From: Cellulomonas sp. Y8
GTDB taxonomy: Bacteria > Actinomycetota > Actinomycetes > Actinomycetales > Cellulomonadaceae
DNA: 64,000 bases
Assembly: GCF_008033115.1 (NCBI RefSeq)
Contig: NZ_CP041203.1
Location: forward strand, 1,922,001 to 1,986,000
Direction of reading: 5' to 3'
A program made the position numbers and the translations under genes. The notes beneath the pieces are model-generated. The model was given only the letters and a program-made list of their open reading frames with translations, was not told the DNA's origin and did no database searches. This document shows, piece after piece, positions 43,132 to 53,938 of this stretch. The first letter of the stretch is position 1. Each line of letters opens with the position of its first letter.

Positions 43132-44805
43132 ATGGACCCGCGCGCCGGAACCCCTGCCCAGCCCTCCGACCTCGTGGACGTCGACGCGATGCTCGCCGCG
43201 TACCACGACCGCCGCCCCGACCTGGAGGATCCCGCGCAGCGCGTGGTGTTCGGCACCAGCGGCCACCGCGGCTCGAGCCTCGACGGCGCCTTCAACGAGG
43301 CGCACATCGTCGCGATCACCGCGGCGATCGTCGAGTACCGCCGCGGACAGGGCACCGACGGCCCGCTGTTCATCGGCCGGGACACCCACGGCCTGTCGGA
43401 GCCGGCGTGGCGGACCGCGCTGGAGGTGCTGGCGGCGGCCGGCGTCGAGGTGCGCGTCGACGCCCGCGACTCCTGGACCCCGACCCCCGCCGTGTCGCAC
43501 GCGATCCTGCTGCACAACGGCGCCGCGACCTCCGAGGGCGTGCGCGCGTCCGGCCCCGGCCTGGCCGACGGCATCGTCGTCACCCCGTCGCACAACCCGC
43601 CCCGGGACGGCGGGTTCAAGTACAACCCGCCGCACGGCGGGCCGGCGGGATCCGAGGCCACGAAGTGGATCGCGGACCGCGCCAACGAGCTCCTCGCGAG
43701 CGGCGTCGACCGGGTGGCGCGCGTGAGCGTGGACGCCGCGCTCGCGGCCGACACCACCCGCAAGCACGACTTCCTCGGCGCGTACGTCGACGACCTGACG
43801 CACGTGCTCGACCTGGACGCGATCCGGTCGGCCGGCGTGCGGATCGGCGCGGACCCGCTCGGCGGCGCGTCCGTCGAGTACTGGGGCGCGATCGCGGAGC
43901 GGTACGGCCTGGACCTCACGGTCGTGAACCCGCGGGTCGACCCGCAGTGGTCGTTCATGACCCTCGACTGGGACGGCAAGATCCGGATGGACTGCTCGTC
44001 CCCGTCGGCGATGGCGTCCCTGGTGAACGCCATGCAGGGCGACTCGCCGTTCGACATCGCGACGGGCAACGACGCGGACTCCGACCGGCACGGCATCGTC
44101 ACGCCGGACGCCGGGCTGATGAACCCGAACCACTACCTCGCGGTGGCGATCCGGTACCTGTACTCCGGCGCGCGCCCGGGCTGGCCGGCGGACGCCGCCG
44201 TCGGCAAGACCCTGGTGTCGTCGTCGCTGATCGACCGGGTCGCGTCCGACCTCGGCCGCCGGCTGCTGGAGGTGCCGGTCGGCTTCAAGTGGTTCGTCCC
44301 CGGCCTGCTCGACGGGTCGGTCGGCTTCGGCGGCGAGGAGTCGGCCGGGGCGTCGTTCCTGCGCAAGGACGGCACCGTGTGGACCACGGACAAGGACGGG
44401 ATCATCCTGGCGCTGCTCGCCTCGGAGATCCTCGCGACGACCGGCAAGTCCCCGTCGCAGCACCACGCCGAGCTAGTCGGCCGGTTCGGCGAGTCCTGGT
44501 ACGCCCGGGTGGACGCGCCGGCGACCCTCGAGCAGAAGGCCACCCTCGGGAAGCTGTCGCCGGAGCAGGTGACCGCCACGACGCTCGCGGGCGAGGACAT
44601 CACCGCCAAGCTCACCTCCGCGCCGGGCAACGACGCGGCGATCGGCGGCCTCAAGGTGACGACCGAGAACGCGTGGTTCGCCGCGCGGCCGTCCGGCACG
44701 GAGAACGTCTACAAGATCTACGCCGAGTCGTTCGTGGGCCCCGAGCACCTGACGCAGGTCCAGGAGGCCGCGAAGGACGTCGTGTCGGACGCGCTCGGCG
44801 GCTGA
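43132..44805 (+). CDS. pgm: Phosphoglucomutase (alpha-D-glucose phosphate-specific)
   Basis: This 557-residue enzyme interconverts glucose-1-phosphate and glucose-6-phosphate, linking glycogen and trehalose metabolism with glycolysis. N-terminal [11 protein letters not shown] is followed by the phosphoserine loop [11 protein letters not shown] (S153), the metal loop [10 protein letters not shown], the sugar loop [11 protein letters not shown] and the phosphate loop [12 protein letters not shown]. All key residues are present and length is typical. ATG 43132 follows AGGAT. It is divergent from DUF5926 and followed by a strong terminator. Confidence 0.96.
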   Translation: MDPRAGTPAQPSDLVDVDAMLAAYHDRRPDLEDPAQRVVFGTSGHRGSSLDGAFNEAHIVAITAAIVEYRRGQGTDGPLFIGRDTHGLSEPAWRTALEVLAAAGVEVRVDARDSWTPTPAVSHAILLHNGAATSEGVRASGPGLADGIVVTPSHNPPRDGGFKYNPPHGGPAGSEATKWIADRANELLASGVDRVARVSVDAALAADTTRKHDFLGAYVDDLTHVLDLDAIRSAGVRIGADPLGGASVEYWGAIAERYGLDLTVVNPRVDPQWSFMTLDWDGKIRMDCSSPSAMASLVNAMQGDSPFDIATGNDADSDRHGIVTPDAGLMNPNHYLAVAIRYLYSGARPGWPADAAVGKTLVSSSLIDRVASDLGRRLLEVPVGFKWFVPGLLDGSVGFGGEESAGASFLRKDGTVWTTDKDGIILALLASEILATTGKSPSQHHAELVGRFGESWYARVDAPATLEQKATLGKLSPEQVTATTLAGEDITAKLTSAPGNDAAIGGLKVTTENAWFAARPSGTENVYKIYAESFVGPEHLTQVQEAAKDVVSDALGG

Positions 44806-44812
44806 GGGCGAC

Positions 44813-44846
44813 GCGCCGGCCCGGCTCCTACGAGCCGGGCCGGCGC
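44813..44846. terminator. Terminator between pgm and the MerR gene
   Basis: A perfect 15-bp stem (44813-44827 with 44832-44846, arm GCGCCGGCCCGGCTC) with a four-base loop, between convergent genes. Confidence 0.85.
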
Positions 44847-44851
44847 GGGTC

Positions 44852-45676
44852 TCACGCCTCGGCGACCGGCAGGCAGACCCGGGTCACCCAGGCCGCCGGG
44901 TCGGACTCGGTGACCGGTCCCACCACGTACACGTTGCGCATTGGCCCGGCGACCCGCAGGCCGTGGGTGGCGATCCACTCGCCGAGGTCGGCCATCACCC
45001 CGGAGACCCCGTCGTACGGGCCCCGGAGCTCGGCGACCACGGCGTCGACCGGCGGCTCCTCGACGTAGCGCACGCCGTCCCGGCCGGTGAACTCCCCGGT
45101 CACGTCGAGCTGGACCTCGACGTCCGGGTCGTGGTCGACGAAGCCCTCGTCGTGGAACACGGCAACCGCGGACGCGTCCGGCGCCGGGACCGCCCCGGAC
45201 GACTCGAGCGCGGCCCCGAGGCGCTGCCACAGCAGCCCCTCGTCGCCGTACGCCGGGATCACGGCCCGCAGGGACGCGACGCGTCGGGCGGGCAGGGTGG
45301 TGCGGACAGGGTGGGTGGACATGACGGGTCCTTCCAGATCGGTGAGGAATCGGTCGATGTCCGACAGCCGGCCCTCGGCGAGGGCGATCTCCGCCTCCGC
45401 CGCGCGACGCCGCTCGAGCAGCACCGCCCGCAGCCGCGCCACGTCGTCGAACGGGGCGCAGGCCGTCAGGTCGGCGATCCCCACCCCGGCGTCGCGCAGC
45501 GCCCGGATGCGTCCGGCCGTGCGCAGCAGCGCGGGGTGGTAGCTCCGGTACCCGCTGAACGGGTCGACCCGGGTGGGCGGCAGGACGCCGTGCTCGTCGT
45601 AGTGGCGCAGCATGCGGACGCTGAGCAACGACAGGCGGGAGAACTCGCCGATCGTGAGGAGCCGGGTGTCGGACAT
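44852..45676 (-). CDS. MerR family regulator with GyrI-like effector domain
   Basis: This is a 274-residue regulator. N-terminal MerR helix-turn-helix LLTIGEFSRLSLLSVRMLRH and DPFSGYRSYHP, a coiled-coil dimer helix with LLERRRAAEAEIALAEGRLS, and a C-terminal GyrI/BmrR-like ligand domain (ARRVASLRAVIPAYGDEG to the end) as in multidrug-responsive BmrR. Likely binds a lipophilic cation or drug; the target is unclear. ATG 45676 is chosen over an upstream in-frame GTG. Confidence 0.9.
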   Translation of the reverse strand: MSDTRLLTIGEFSRLSLLSVRMLRHYDEHGVLPPTRVDPFSGYRSYHPALLRTAGRIRALRDAGVGIADLTACAPFDDVARLRAVLLERRRAAEAEIALAEGRLSDIDRFLTDLEGPVMSTHPVRTTLPARRVASLRAVIPAYGDEGLLWQRLGAALESSGAVPAPDASAVAVFHDEGFVDHDPDVEVQLDVTGEFTGRDGVRYVEEPPVDAVVAELRGPYDGVSGVMADLGEWIATHGLRVAGPMRNVYVVGPVTESDPAAWVTRVCLPVAEA

Positions 45677-45760
45677 GTCCACGACTGCACACCCTGCCAC
45701 CGTGTGAGGGTCCAGCCCCGGCCCGCCCGCGTTCGACGCGCGGGCCGGCCGCGGCGCGCC

Positions 45761-45766
45761 TAGCGT
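45761..45766 (+). promoter_or_regulatory. -10 element for the small acidic protein
   Basis: TAGCGT 31 bases before the ATG at 45797, followed by a leader with AAGGAG. Confidence 0.45.
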
Positions 45767-45796
45767 GGGCGGCTCACCCGCAGCGAAGGAGCAGTG

Positions 45797-45961
45797 ATGA
45801 GCGAGGACGTCACGCCGTTCCCCGAGGACTCCCCCGACGCCCTGACCGAGCCGGACGTGGACGAGATCCGCGACGAGGAGGTCTCGGACGAGGAGGTCGC
45901 CCGGTCGATGCCGGACGCCAGCCCGTCCGACCAGGACCCGGGCTCGTACCTCAACCCCTGA
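45797..45961 (+). CDS. Small acidic protein, 54 residues, unknown
   Basis: This short ORF starts ATG 45797 with AAGGAG six bases upstream and a plausible -10. The product is strikingly acidic: DVDEIRDEEVSDEEVARSMP forms the middle. It ends DQDPGSYLNP. No family recognised and likely disordered. Its stop overlaps the 3' end of the convergent DUF998 gene by 11 bases. The ribosome site, promoter and biased composition all support a real gene. Confidence 0.65.
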   Translation: MSEDVTPFPEDSPDALTEPDVDEIRDEEVSDEEVARSMPDASPSDQDPGSYLNP

Positions 45962-46589
45962 GACCGCCCGCCGCGCCGGGCCTCACCAACGACCCGGCGC
46001 GGCGGCGCGACACCCGCAGCGCGAGCACCAGGGCCAGGGGCGCCAGCGACTCAGCGCCCGCCACGGCGCGCTCGGCCAGGCCCTCGACGCCCCCGCCCCG
46101 GGACTGCTCGGCGACGAACCAGGCCAGCAGCGCCAGCAGCGCGGCCGTCGCCGGGACTGCCGCCGCGGGCCGCAGCGGCCACGGTCCGGACCGGCGCGCG
46201 GACGCCGCGGGCCACAGCGCCAGCGCCCCGAACGCCACGGCCGCGGCGACCCCGTGCGCCGACGGGACGCGGTGCAGCGGCAGCAGGCCGACGGCGGCCG
46301 TCGCCACGCCGCCGAGCGCGAGCACGAGGCGGCCTGCCCGCGGCACCCCGCGCAGCCCGGCTGCCGTCCCGACGTGGGCGAGCCCGGTGACCAGGAGGCC
46401 GGCGGTCATCACGCCCGGGCGCGGCACGTCGGCGGTGGCGAGCTCGCTGATCGTGCGGGACACCGGGTCGAACCCGGGCGCCAGCGCCTCGGCGAGCAGC
46501 CACCCGCCGATCATCGCGACGGGTGCGGCGACCGCCGGGACCAGCACCCAGGAGCGCGGGGCGGGGGCGGGGCGGCTCGGGCGGGGCAC
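45951..46589 (-). CDS. DUF998 family membrane protein
   Basis: This is a 212-residue membrane protein with about six helices and the family start PVAMIGGWLLAEALAPGFDP followed by SRTISELATAD. Function unknown. Start GTG 46589 lies six bases after a TAGCGT -10 box. Its C-terminal codons overlap the convergent acidic small protein. Confidence 0.85.
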   Translation of the reverse strand: MPRPSRPAPAPRSWVLVPAVAAPVAMIGGWLLAEALAPGFDPVSRTISELATADVPRPGVMTAGLLVTGLAHVGTAAGLRGVPRAGRLVLALGGVATAAVGLLPLHRVPSAHGVAAAVAFGALALWPAASARRSGPWPLRPAAAVPATAALLALLAWFVAEQSRGGGVEGLAERAVAGAESLAPLALVLALRVSRRRAGSLVRPGAAGGLRG

Positions 46590-46595
46590 CGCCGC

Positions 46596-46601
46596 ACGCT
46601 A
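46596..46601 (-). promoter_or_regulatory. -10 element for DUF998 (leaderless)
   Basis: TAGCGT on the minus strand, six bases before GTG 46589. Confidence 0.5.
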
Positions 46602-46675
46602 GCCCGCGCCGCGGGCGGACGCGCGCCGGGCGCTCCCCGGTCGCGGGCCGGACGACCAGCCGCTAGACCGGAGGC

Positions 46676-47356
46676 ATGACCGGCACCGACGCACCGACCG
46701 CCGTCCTGCTCGACATCGACGGCACGCTCGTCGACTCCAACTTCCTGCACGTGCACGCCTGGGTCCGCGCCTTCGGGGAGGTCGGCCACCCGGTCGACGC
46801 CTGGCGCGTGCACCGGCGGATCGGGATGGGGTCCGGCCGGCTGATCGGCGAGCTGCTCGAGGACGACGCCGACCGGCTCGGGGACGAGGCGAAGGAACGG
46901 CACACCGCGCGGTACGCCGAGCTCGAGGGCCTGCTGCGGCCGTTCGACGGCGCCCGCGACCTCGTGCAGGCCCTGGCCGACCGCGGCGTCCGCGTCGTGC
47001 TGTCGACGTCCGCGGCGCCGGAAGAGCTCGAGAAGCTCCGGGCGGCGCTCGACGTCGACGACCTCGTGCAGATCACCGGCGCCGAGGACGTCGACGAGGC
47101 GAAGCCCGAGCCCGACCTGGTGCACGCCGCGCTCGACCTGGCCGGGGTGCCGGCCGAGCGCGCGGTGTTCGTGGGCGACTCGGTGTGGGACGTCGAGGCG
47201 GCGGTGCGGGCGGGTGTGCCGTGCGTCGGCGTGCTGTCCGGCGGCACCTCGGAGGCCGAGCTGCGCGACGCCGGGGCGGCCGACGTGGTCGAGGACGTCG
47301 CGGCGCTGCTGCGGGACCTCGACGCGACGCCGGTGGGGGCGCTGCTGCGGGGCTGA
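46676..47356 (+). CDS. HAD family phosphatase
   Basis: This is a 226-residue HAD-superfamily hydrolase of the phosphoglycolate/beta-phosphoglucomutase-like group. Motif I DIDGTLVDSN, motif II STSAAPEEL, motif III lysine in EAKPEPDLV and motif IV VFVGDSVWDVEAA are all present. The alpha-helical cap lies at about 20-90. Likely a small sugar-phosphate phosphatase; substrate unknown. Start ATG 46676 lies six bases after TAGACC, so transcription may be leaderless. Confidence 0.9.
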   Translation: MTGTDAPTAVLLDIDGTLVDSNFLHVHAWVRAFGEVGHPVDAWRVHRRIGMGSGRLIGELLEDDADRLGDEAKERHTARYAELEGLLRPFDGARDLVQALADRGVRVVLSTSAAPEELEKLRAALDVDDLVQITGAEDVDEAKPEPDLVHAALDLAGVPAERAVFVGDSVWDVEAAVRAGVPCVGVLSGGTSEAELRDAGAADVVEDVAALLRDLDATPVGALLRG

Positions 47357-47384
47357 CCGCGCCGCCGCGGAGTCGCCGCCCCGC

Positions 47385-47678
47385 TCAGCCGACCGGGTCG
47401 ACCACCAGGTCGCGGTACTCGGGGTGCTCCTCGACGTAGGCGCGCACGAAGGGGCAGCGCGGCTCGATCCGGTCCCCGGCGGCACGCACGGCGTCGAGCG
47501 CCTCGCGGACCAGCGTCGACCCGATGCCGTGACCCTCCTGCCGGGGGTCGACCTCGGTGTGCGTGAACACGACGACGCCGGGGCGCCGCTGGTACTCCGC
47601 GACGCCGAGGACGGTGCCCTCGGCGTCGGTGATCTCGAACCGCTGCTGGTCGGTCACGTCCGTCACGCGCGTCGTCAT
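47385..47678 (-). CDS. GNAT-like N-acetyltransferase, short NATD1 type
   Basis: This 97-residue protein has EITDAEGTVLGVAEYQRRPG, then VVVFTHTEVDPRQEGHGIGS (acetyl-CoA loop) and CPFVRAYVEEHPEYRDLV. This is the compact YjdJ/GNAT-family fold. Function unknown, probably small-molecule acetylation. ATG 47678 lies six bases after a GATACT -10 box. Convergent with the HAD gene. Confidence 0.88.
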   Translation of the reverse strand: MTTRVTDVTDQQRFEITDAEGTVLGVAEYQRRPGVVVFTHTEVDPRQEGHGIGSTLVREALDAVRAAGDRIEPRCPFVRAYVEEHPEYRDLVVDPVG

Positions 47679-47684
47679 GCCCCG

Positions 47685-47690
47685 AGTATC
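47685..47690 (-). promoter_or_regulatory. -10 element for the GNAT gene (leaderless)
   Basis: GATACT on the minus strand, six bases before ATG 47678. Confidence 0.45.
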
Positions 47691-47748
47691 CGCACGGGGC
47701 GCCGGAATGCGCGAGCGACGTGTCGGTGCGGGGTGCGACACTGACCGC

Positions 47749-49176
47749 GTGCTGGGGCCCTACCGCGACGTGCTCTCCCGTCCGGGGGCGCTGGCGTTCT
47801 CCTCCGCCGGGGTGATCGCCCGGCTCCCGATGTCCATGGTCGGCATCGGCATCGTGCTGATGATCGAGGCGCTGTACCACTCGTACGGCCTCGCCGGCAG
47901 CGTGTCCGCGGCGTACGTGCTGGCGCAGGCGATCTGCTCGCCGCAGCTCGCGCGCCTCGTCGACCTGCACGGGCAGGCGCGGGTCATGCGGCCGGCGGTC
48001 GCGGTGTCCGCCACCGCGCTCGTCGGGCTGGTGGCGTGCGCCCTCGCGGACGCGCCGGTGTGGTCGCTCTACGCGACCGCGGTGGTCGTCGGCGCGACCG
48101 TCGGGTCGTTCGGCGCGCTGGTCCGCGCCCGCTGGTCGCACGTGGTCGACGACCCGCGCGCCCTGCACACCGCGTACTCGCTGGAGTCGGCGCTGGACGA
48201 GCTGGTGTTCGTCGTCGGCCCGATCCTCGCGACGACCCTCGCCACCGCCGTCACGCCGTCGGCCGGCCTGATCGTGCCGGTGGTCGGGATGGTGCTGGGC
48301 GGGTTCTGGTTCCTCGGGCAGCGCGCGACCCAGCCGCCGCCGCACCCGCGCGAGGTCGTCACCGCCCCCGACGGCACCCCCGTGCGCCGCCGCTCCGTCA
48401 TGCGGTCCGGCGGGATGATCGTGCTCGCGGTCGTGTTCGTCGCGATGGGCGCGATCTTCGGCGGCACCGATGTCAGCACGGTGGCGTTCGCCGAGGAGTC
48501 CGGCCGCCCCGGGCTCGCGGGAGTCATCCTCGCGGTGTTCGCCTGCGGGTCGATGATCTCGGGCCTGCTCTACGGCGCCCGGCACTGGACGACGCCGCTG
48601 TGGCGCCGGTTCGCGATCGGCATGGTCGCGCTCGCCCTGGGCGCGTCCCTGTTCGTCCTGGTCGACTCGATGGCGATGCTCGCGGTCGTCATGTTCGTCG
48701 CCGGGTTCGCGATCGCGCCGACGCTGATCAACGGGAACGGGCTCGTGCAGGACCTGGTGCCCCGCGAGCGGCTCACCGAGGGGCTGACCTGGGTCGGCAC
48801 CTCGCTCGGCGTGGGGGTGTCGGTCGGGTCGTGGATCGCGGGGCTGCTCATCGACCGGCAGGGGTCGCACGGCGGGTACCTCGTCGTCGTGGGCGCGGCC
48901 GTGCTCGCCGTCGTGGCCGTGCTCGGGTCGCTGCGGGTGCTGCGCGCGGGGACCCCGGGTACCGGTGGGCACGGTGCCGGGGCGGGTGCGGGGGTCGTTG
49001 GCGAGGCGGATTCGGGTGCGACCCTCGACGGCGCGCCCGGTGCGGGAGCGGGCACCGTGGCCGGTGGGCCCGAGGCCGGCGCCGCGACGACGCGCCTCGG
49101 CGACGCCGACGCCGGGGCCGACGGGGCGGCGACACTCGACGCCGACGCCGCGCCCCAGGGCGACGCCCGGCGCTGA
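47749..49176 (+). CDS. MFS transporter
   Basis: This 475-residue protein has about 12 membrane helices, including FSSAGVIARLPMSMVGIGIV, VVVGATVGSFGALVRARWSH and WVGTSLGVGVSVGSWIAGLL. It matches actinobacterial MFS efflux permeases that start YRDVLSRPGALAFSSAG. A hydrophilic Gly/Ala/Asp-rich tail of about 60 residues follows. GTG 47749 lies six bases after GACACT, again suggesting a leaderless mRNA. Substrate unknown. Confidence 0.88.
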   Translation: MLGPYRDVLSRPGALAFSSAGVIARLPMSMVGIGIVLMIEALYHSYGLAGSVSAAYVLAQAICSPQLARLVDLHGQARVMRPAVAVSATALVGLVACALADAPVWSLYATAVVVGATVGSFGALVRARWSHVVDDPRALHTAYSLESALDELVFVVGPILATTLATAVTPSAGLIVPVVGMVLGGFWFLGQRATQPPPHPREVVTAPDGTPVRRRSVMRSGGMIVLAVVFVAMGAIFGGTDVSTVAFAEESGRPGLAGVILAVFACGSMISGLLYGARHWTTPLWRRFAIGMVALALGASLFVLVDSMAMLAVVMFVAGFAIAPTLINGNGLVQDLVPRERLTEGLTWVGTSLGVGVSVGSWIAGLLIDRQGSHGGYLVVVGAAVLAVVAVLGSLRVLRAGTPGTGGHGAGAGAGVVGEADSGATLDGAPGAGAGTVAGGPEAGAATTRLGDADAGADGAATLDADAAPQGDARR

Positions 49177-49216
49177 GCCCACGCCACCCGCGGCGGCGGT
49201 CGCAGCCCCGCGGCCT

Positions 49217-49264
49217 CCGCGCCTCCGCGCCACCGCGCCACCGCGCCACCGCGCCACCGCGCCA
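49217..49264 (+). repeat. Octamer tandem repeat
   Basis: Six units of CCGCGCCA (first unit CCGCGCCT) lie between the MFS gene and the convergent SCO7613-type gene. Noncoding; copy number could vary between strains. Confidence 0.75.
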
Positions 49265-49386
49265 CCGCGAGTGAGCATCAGACACACGTGCGCGCGACGC
49301 GGGCGGGTGGCTCGTCTCGGCAGCGCGCTGCCCGGGAGCCGCACGCAACCCCTCGGTGCCGCTCGCGCGTCAGCGCCGCTCGCGCG

Positions 49387-52300
49387 TCAGCGCAGCACGC
49401 CGCCCGCCGTCGACCGGCCCTCCGCCACCGCCGTCCGGCGGCGCTCCGCGAACACGCCGAGCACGAGCAGCAGCCCGCCCGCCGCCAGCAGGGTCAGCAG
49501 CCACGGCCCGGCGGAGATCGTCCGGCCGAGCTGCGCGGCGAACACGCTGAGCACCGCGACCGGCAACGCGCCCGCGCCGAGGACGAGCGGCGCGCGCAGC
49601 ATCTCCCGCGCCCCCTCGAGCATGAACCCGAGCGCCAGGACGACGACGAGGATCGCGCGCCAGGTCATCGGGTCGGTCCAGATCGCGAGCATCGACGGCC
49701 CGAGGGTCGCCAGGATCCCGGGGGCCAGGGTCGCGACGGAGGTCGTCCGGCCGACGGGCCACGCAGGACGCGGGCCGGCGGGGACGGCCGACGACGCCGG
49801 GGCCCAGCCGGCGGGTGCCCCCGGCGCACCGAGCGGCCCGCGCCCGCCCGGGCCCCGGGCCGCGAGCGCCGCGCGCAGCGCCACCCAGCCCATCGCCGTC
49901 AGCGCGAGGCCGAGCGGCAGCGCGAAGACCTCGACGCGCAGCTCGCGGGGGCTCCACGCGCCGATCGCCCACGCGAGCGCCGCCAGCCAGAGCACCCAGC
50001 CGGGCGGGACGTCGGTGGCGAGCGGCCCGCGCTCCCGCGACGCCTCGGACCGCACCGCGGCGACCGCGAGCGCGAGCAGGCCGAGCTCGACGACCCAGCC
50101 GGTCCAGGTCAGCGCCCAGGACGGCCGCACGGCGACGAGCGCACCGACCGTGAACGCCGCGCTCGCCGGGGCGAGCGCCCAGCGCCGCACCGCCGGGAGG
50201 CGCTCGACGAGCAGCCGCCCCAGCGCGCCGAGCAGCACCGCGCCGACGAGCGACCACAGCAGGGCCGCGCCGAACAGCCGCGCGTTGGCGACGCCGCCGC
50301 CGACGGGCGTGCCCGCCGCGAGGTGCGCCGCCCGGACCGCGCCCGCGAGCGCCGCCGCCGCGCCGCCGACGAGCAGCGGCTCGGTGAGCGCCGCCCAGGC
50401 ACGCGAGCCCGCGGCGCCCGGACGCCGACGGAGGACGCCCGCCAGCACCGCGAGCGCGGCGACGCCGAGCAGCACGGCCGCCCGCACCCCGACGTCCCGG
50501 CCCGCGACGGCGAGCAGCAGCGTCGGCGCCACGAGCAGCGCGACCCCGGCGGCGACGAGCGGCCGCCAGCGGTCGCCCCGGCGGGCGAGCAGCGTGCCGA
50601 CCACGACCGCGGCCAGCGCCGGCGGTGCGGTGTACGCCTCGACGAGCCCGACGCCCCACCAGACCAGGGCGGACCAGACGACGCCGCACCACAGCACCGC
50701 GGCCGGCCACCACGCGAGCCGCCGCTCCGGCCGCAGCGCCACGGCCGTCGCCCCCGCGCCGAGCAGCGCGCAGAGCACGAGCACGGTGTCCGCGCCGGTG
50801 GCCGTGCGGGTGATGCCGAGCAGCAGCGCGACCGCGCCCGTGCCGGCGGCGGCGAGCTCGACCGCGAGCCGCGCGTGGTCGCCGGGGGTCCCGGGTGCGC
50901 GCCGTCGCAGGCGGTCGCCGATCGCGGGGGCGGCCACCGCGGCCGCCGAGGCCAGCACCGCGACGACGGGCAGCAGGACGGGCGACCCGGATCCGGGCAG
51001 GAGCACGGCACCGGCGCAGATGACGACCACCGAGACCGTCGGCAGCACGAGGGCGGCGGCGGTGACCCGCGCCCACGCCGGTACCGGTCGTGTGCGGGTG
51101 TCGAGCAGCAGCACCTCGACCAGCAGCAGCGCGGCCGCCGCGCCGGCTCCCCACCAGGTGCGGTCGACGGCGACGGCCGCGATCGCGAGCACCGCGGGGA
51201 CCAGCGCGACGACCAGCACCCCGAGCCAGGTGTCGTCGGCCACCCGCGGCAGCACGGCGAGCGCCGCCTCGACGACGAGCAGCGCGACCGCGACCCCGCC
51301 GAGCACGCCGGGCCCGTCCCAGCCCGACCACGCGAGCACGGCGGCGAGCACCGCGCCGGCGTAGGCCGTGACGATCCCCACCAGGACCGCGCGGACGTCC
51401 CGCGGCAGCAGGGCGCGCGCCCGGAGCAGCAAGACGACGACGGCGACCGCGCCGACCGCCGTCGTCGGGCGGGACACCCAGGTCAGCAGGGCGAGGAAGG
51501 CGAGCTGGACGAACGCGGCCGTGGCGAGGGTGCCCCGCCACGGGGGTCGCGGGGCGGGGCGCACGAGGGGTGCGCCCGCGGCGTCCGGGACGCCCGCGGG
51601 CCGACCCGCGCCGCCGACCGTCCCCGAGGCGGCGCCGGCCAGCGCCTCGACCCGCGCCGCCGCGGGCACGCGCCGCGCCACCTCGACGAGCGCGGCCGCG
51701 AGCGCCAGCTCGGCGAGCAGCAGCGGGACCGACCACGGCCGCAGCAGCGCGACCGCGACCCAGGCGGCGAGCACGACCCCGACGGGCAGGCACGCCCGGC
51801 CGACGACCACCGCGGCGTGCTGCCGCAGCACCGTGGCGCGGGCCGGGGCGGCGGGGCGCCGGGGGTGGGCGGGCGGCAGGGGCCGGGTCGCCGGTGCGGC
51901 GATGCCGGGGACCGAGCCCGGCGCGCGCGGCACCGCGACCGGCACCGACTCGGCGACCGGCGCGAGCGGCACCCGTCCGACCGCCGCGAGCGCACCCGCG
52001 AGCACGACCGCGGCGAGCACCGGACCGGCGCCCACCCCGAACGAGGTCGTCGCGAACGCGGCGGGGTCGAGCGCCCAGCCGGCGCTGCCCGCGGGCGGGC
52101 GCTCCGGCGCCGTCGGCCCCGACCGCGCCGAGCAGCCCCAGCACCTCGAGCACGCCCACCGCGGTCCCGGGCCCGGTGGCGAGCACGAGGGCCGTCCAGC
52201 CGCCGGCCACCTGGGCGCGGTACGACCGGTCGGCGGCGCGGTCGCCCGGCAGCAGGCGCGGGACCAGCACCAGGAGCGCCCACGCGGCGGCGGCTGCGAG

Positions 52301-53701
52301 CGGGACGGTGCCCAGCGGCGCGGGCAGCACGGACGCGACGGCGACGCCGGCGGACAGCACGACCAGCCCCCCGGCGCCCCACTCCCACGCGGCGGCCGCG
52401 CCCCACGCCGGCCGCTCGGCGGCGGCCTGCAGACGGGTGACGACGGCCGACAGCAGCAGGGCCAGCGCGAACCCGCCCGTCTCCCAGCCGGGCACCGGCT
52501 CCGGCAGCGCGACCGCGGCGAGCAGCGCGGCGCCGACCAGCAGCAGCGCACCGAGGGCGAGCAGCGCGTCGACCATGGCGCCGTCGGTCCCGAACCGCGC
52601 GGCGACGGCGCGGCGGTACCCGGCGCGCACCACCAGCGTCACGAGGGCGGCGGCGAGCAGGGCGAGGTGCCAGCCCCAGGCGCTCGCCACCGCGGCGCCG
52701 ACGCACAGCGGCACCGCGGGCAGCACGAGCACGGCGACGGTCCACGCGCGCACCCGGACGGCGAGACCCGCCGCGGGCAGCCCGAGGCCGACGGCGAGCA
52801 GCAGCGACGCGAGGGCGAGCCACCGGACCGGTCCGTCGGCGAGGAGGGCGATCATCCAGGCGTCGACGACCGCGAGCGCCGCGACCAGCCCACCGACCGC
52901 CTCCGCCGACGACCCCAGCCCGCTCCTGCGCAGCGCGAGCGTGCCCGCGACGGCGGCGGCCGTGGCGACGAGCATCACGGCGACGCGCGGGCCCGGGGCG
53001 TCGGCGAGGAAGAAGAACGCGAACACGAGCGCCGCCGCGGCGACGAGGCCGGCGCCCGCGAGCACGAACAGCCGGGCGACGTCGAAGGGCCGCTCGGGCG
53101 GCACCGGGGCGCCGGGCGCGGGCGGGAACGGCGCACCCGCGCCGGGCGGGACGGCATCGCCGGGGCGAGCGGGTCCGACCGGACCGACCGGACCGACGGG
53201 ACCGCGCGGCGGCAGGCCGACCGCCGGCGCCGACCCGGGCCGGGGCGACGCGGGCGGGCGCGGCCCGCTCGGCGCGACGGGGGCGCCCTGGGCGAGCCCC
53301 CACGTCGCCGGAGCCACCGGACCGGGGCCGGCGGGACGCTCGTGCCCGGGGCGCCACGTCGTCGGCCGGGCGAACCCGGGGTCGACCGGAGCGGCGGCCG
53401 GCGCCTCTGCCGCGGTCGGCCGCGCCCCTGGCGCCCCGGGCCGCGGTGCGCCGGCGTGCGCGCCCTGCCGCGCCCCGGCCCCTGCGCCCTGCCGCGACCG
53501 CGCCGCGTCGATGACGTCCCGACGCGCGTCGAGCGCCCGGGCGGCGGCACGCGACGCGTCCGCGATGCGCACGCCGTCGTCGCCGGCCATCTCCAGCCCG
53601 CACCGCCCGCACCGCGTCGCCGCGAGCGGGGCACCGCAGGCGGCGCACCGCGTGAAGTCGAGCAGCTGGCGCCGCAGCGCGTCGAGGGGGGTCGGTTCCA
53701 C
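49387..53701 (-). pseudogene. SCO7613-type giant membrane protein, frameshifted
   Basis: A protein of about 1437 residues. N-terminal zinc ribbon CAACGAPLAATRCGRCGLEM, a Pro/Ala-rich linker, then some 35-40 hydrophobic helices to the C-terminus, matching SCO7613 C-terminal-domain membrane proteins of actinobacteria. Function unknown. The frame breaks at GGG 52093-52095; deleting one G gives GAGAPAAGSAGWALDPAAFA and restores one gene from GTG 53701 to the stop at 49387. The two halves are otherwise collinear and of uniform codon usage, so sequence error is likely. Confidence 0.82.
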
Positions 53702-53938
53702 GAGCCGAGCGTGCCAGGTCGGGGGGCCACGGGGCGGCTCGTCCACAGTTCCTACCCAGGGTTTCACCACGTCGGACGCCCGCGACGGCCCGCGACCCCC
53801 GCCCGTTCGACGTGCCGACGGACCGCGTCCGCGACAGGGTGGAGCCGTCCCCCGTGACCGACGAGACACCGCCCCCGGGTGGCACGCGGGCAAGTCATGG
53901 GATGAATATGGCCTGACGACAACGACAGGAGTGATCCC

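Noticed and set aside
49217..49386. Possible small ORFs in the octamer repeat region
   Set aside because: Frames are repeats of Arg/His/Pro codons with no ribosome site; treated as noncoding.
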